The notes below the pieces were generated by a model, which worked only from the letters and a program-made list of their open reading frames with translations, searched no databases and was not told the origin of the DNA. DNA of 64,000 nucleotides from NCBI GenBank assembly GCA_013398295.1, contig VZSF01001401.1, positions 124,001 through 188,000 on the forward strand. Reading direction: 5' to 3'. The translations under genes were made by a program, and so were the position numbers. Numbering within the stretch: position 1 is the first letter of the stretch; every line of letters begins with the position of its first letter. The DNA is from Chionis minor. Lineage: Eukaryota; Chordata; Aves; Charadriiformes; Chionididae. This document shows, piece by piece, positions 63,457-64,000 of this stretch.

Positions 63457-63655
63457 ACGTGAAAGGGGTCCAGGCACAGGCACCTGCACCCACGCAGGGG
63501 TGCCCGCGGCCGGCCGGCGAGAGCACCCGGCATTCCTGCCGAGGACATGGAGAGGAGGAACAACCTTCGGAGAAGGTAACTCATCCCACCTCATCCAGAC
63601 GCTGCAGGTCTCTGCTTTACCTGCTTGGGACAGCTGGACAACTGTCGGACAGGAG
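63457..63655 (+). other. Candidate exon of a divergent rightward transcript
   Basis: A pyrimidine-rich acceptor (TTCTGTTTTCAG, ending at 63,456) precedes the segment. A very good donor GAG|GTGAGTATC follows it, with GT at 63,656-63,657. A second, internal donor AAG|GTAACT lies at 63,575/63,576. Inside is an ATG at about 63,547 in a reasonable Kozak context, opening a short frame that reads MERRNNLRR up to the internal donor. Another plus frame is open across the whole segment. It lies about 0.7 kb from the leftward ATG, on the opposite strand, as expected for divergent transcription from a CpG island. It could be a UTR or early coding exon of a neighbouring gene, or a divergent lncRNA. I do not recognise the peptide in any frame. 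Confidence 0.35.
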
Positions 63656-64000
63656 GTGAGTATCTTTTTGGTAGTTGGCGCTTCGTGAAAATTAATCTGT
63701 TGTTTCTATGCCGAAGCACAGGGATACACAGTTAAAACATCCCAAGCGCTTCACCCCAGCTCTGTAGTGGTATTTGGAGCTTGGGTTTTGGTTTCAGTTC
63801 TCCTGGATAATGAATTGTGTGAGGAGGGCGGTGGGCTGTGTGCATTCCAAACTAGGCACAAGAAAACTGCTGTATATGACTGTGGAAGTCACATGTTTTA
63901 CACGTAAACTACTTTGCTGATTTACAATTTTTGAGATTTTTAGTGTTTGTGTATCCTACCGCAATAAATCCTGGCCAATTTGGTATTGTAAATCCAACGA

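Noticed and set aside
1..64000. CRISPR arrays, rRNA genes, recognisable tRNA genes, telomeric TTAGGG arrays, intact retroviral genes
   Set aside because: None were seen on reading either strand. Small structured RNAs without sequence hallmarks (snoRNA, miRNA) cannot be excluded without a covariance-model search.

Overview
The window looks like vertebrate nuclear DNA, most probably from a bird. Most of it is AT-rich and non-coding, with a GC-rich CpG island at the right-hand end. The transposon remnants I can recognise are almost all CR1 LINE fragments, the typical avian non-LTR element. There are no bacterial-style gene arrays, no operons, and no long open frame that stands out as a conserved protein. 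I cannot name the species or the gene.

Right end (about 62,090-63,660). A CpG island of roughly 1 kb contains a candidate first coding exon on the minus strand: an ATG in strong Kozak context at 62,761, reading Met-Ala-Ala-Gln, followed directly by a GT splice donor at 62,749. On the plus strand, about 0.7 kb away, a candidate exon at 63,457-63,655 ends in a near-perfect donor. The simplest reading is a bidirectional promoter: one gene runs leftwards from 62.76 kb through the rest of the window, and a second gene or divergent non-coding transcript starts rightwards.

Body (1-62,090). If the leftward gene is real, this is a very long first intron or a series of introns with small exons. Several short minus-strand segments have good acceptor and donor sites and an open frame (for example 53.8-54.0, 42.8-43.0, 35.0-35.1, 32.8-32.9, 7.0-8.6 and 1.2-2.1 kb), and some neighbours join in phase. 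Sequences of this quality also occur by chance in introns, so these are low-confidence candidates, listed so they can be tested against RNA data.

Repeats. There are five CR1 fragments. The largest, at 33.93-34.62 kb, is 5'-truncated and still shows the C-terminal part of the LINE reverse-transcriptase frame. There is also a short LTR-like start near 9.4 kb, several A/C-rich or G/T-rich low-complexity tracts on both strands, and homopolymer runs. I saw no rRNA, recognisable tRNA, CRISPR array, intact retroviral gene or other mobile element. No new biological system is evident. The best leads are the divergent promoter, a two-exon plus-strand candidate at 15.4-15.8 kb, and an unexplained GC-rich block at 50.0-50.6 kb.
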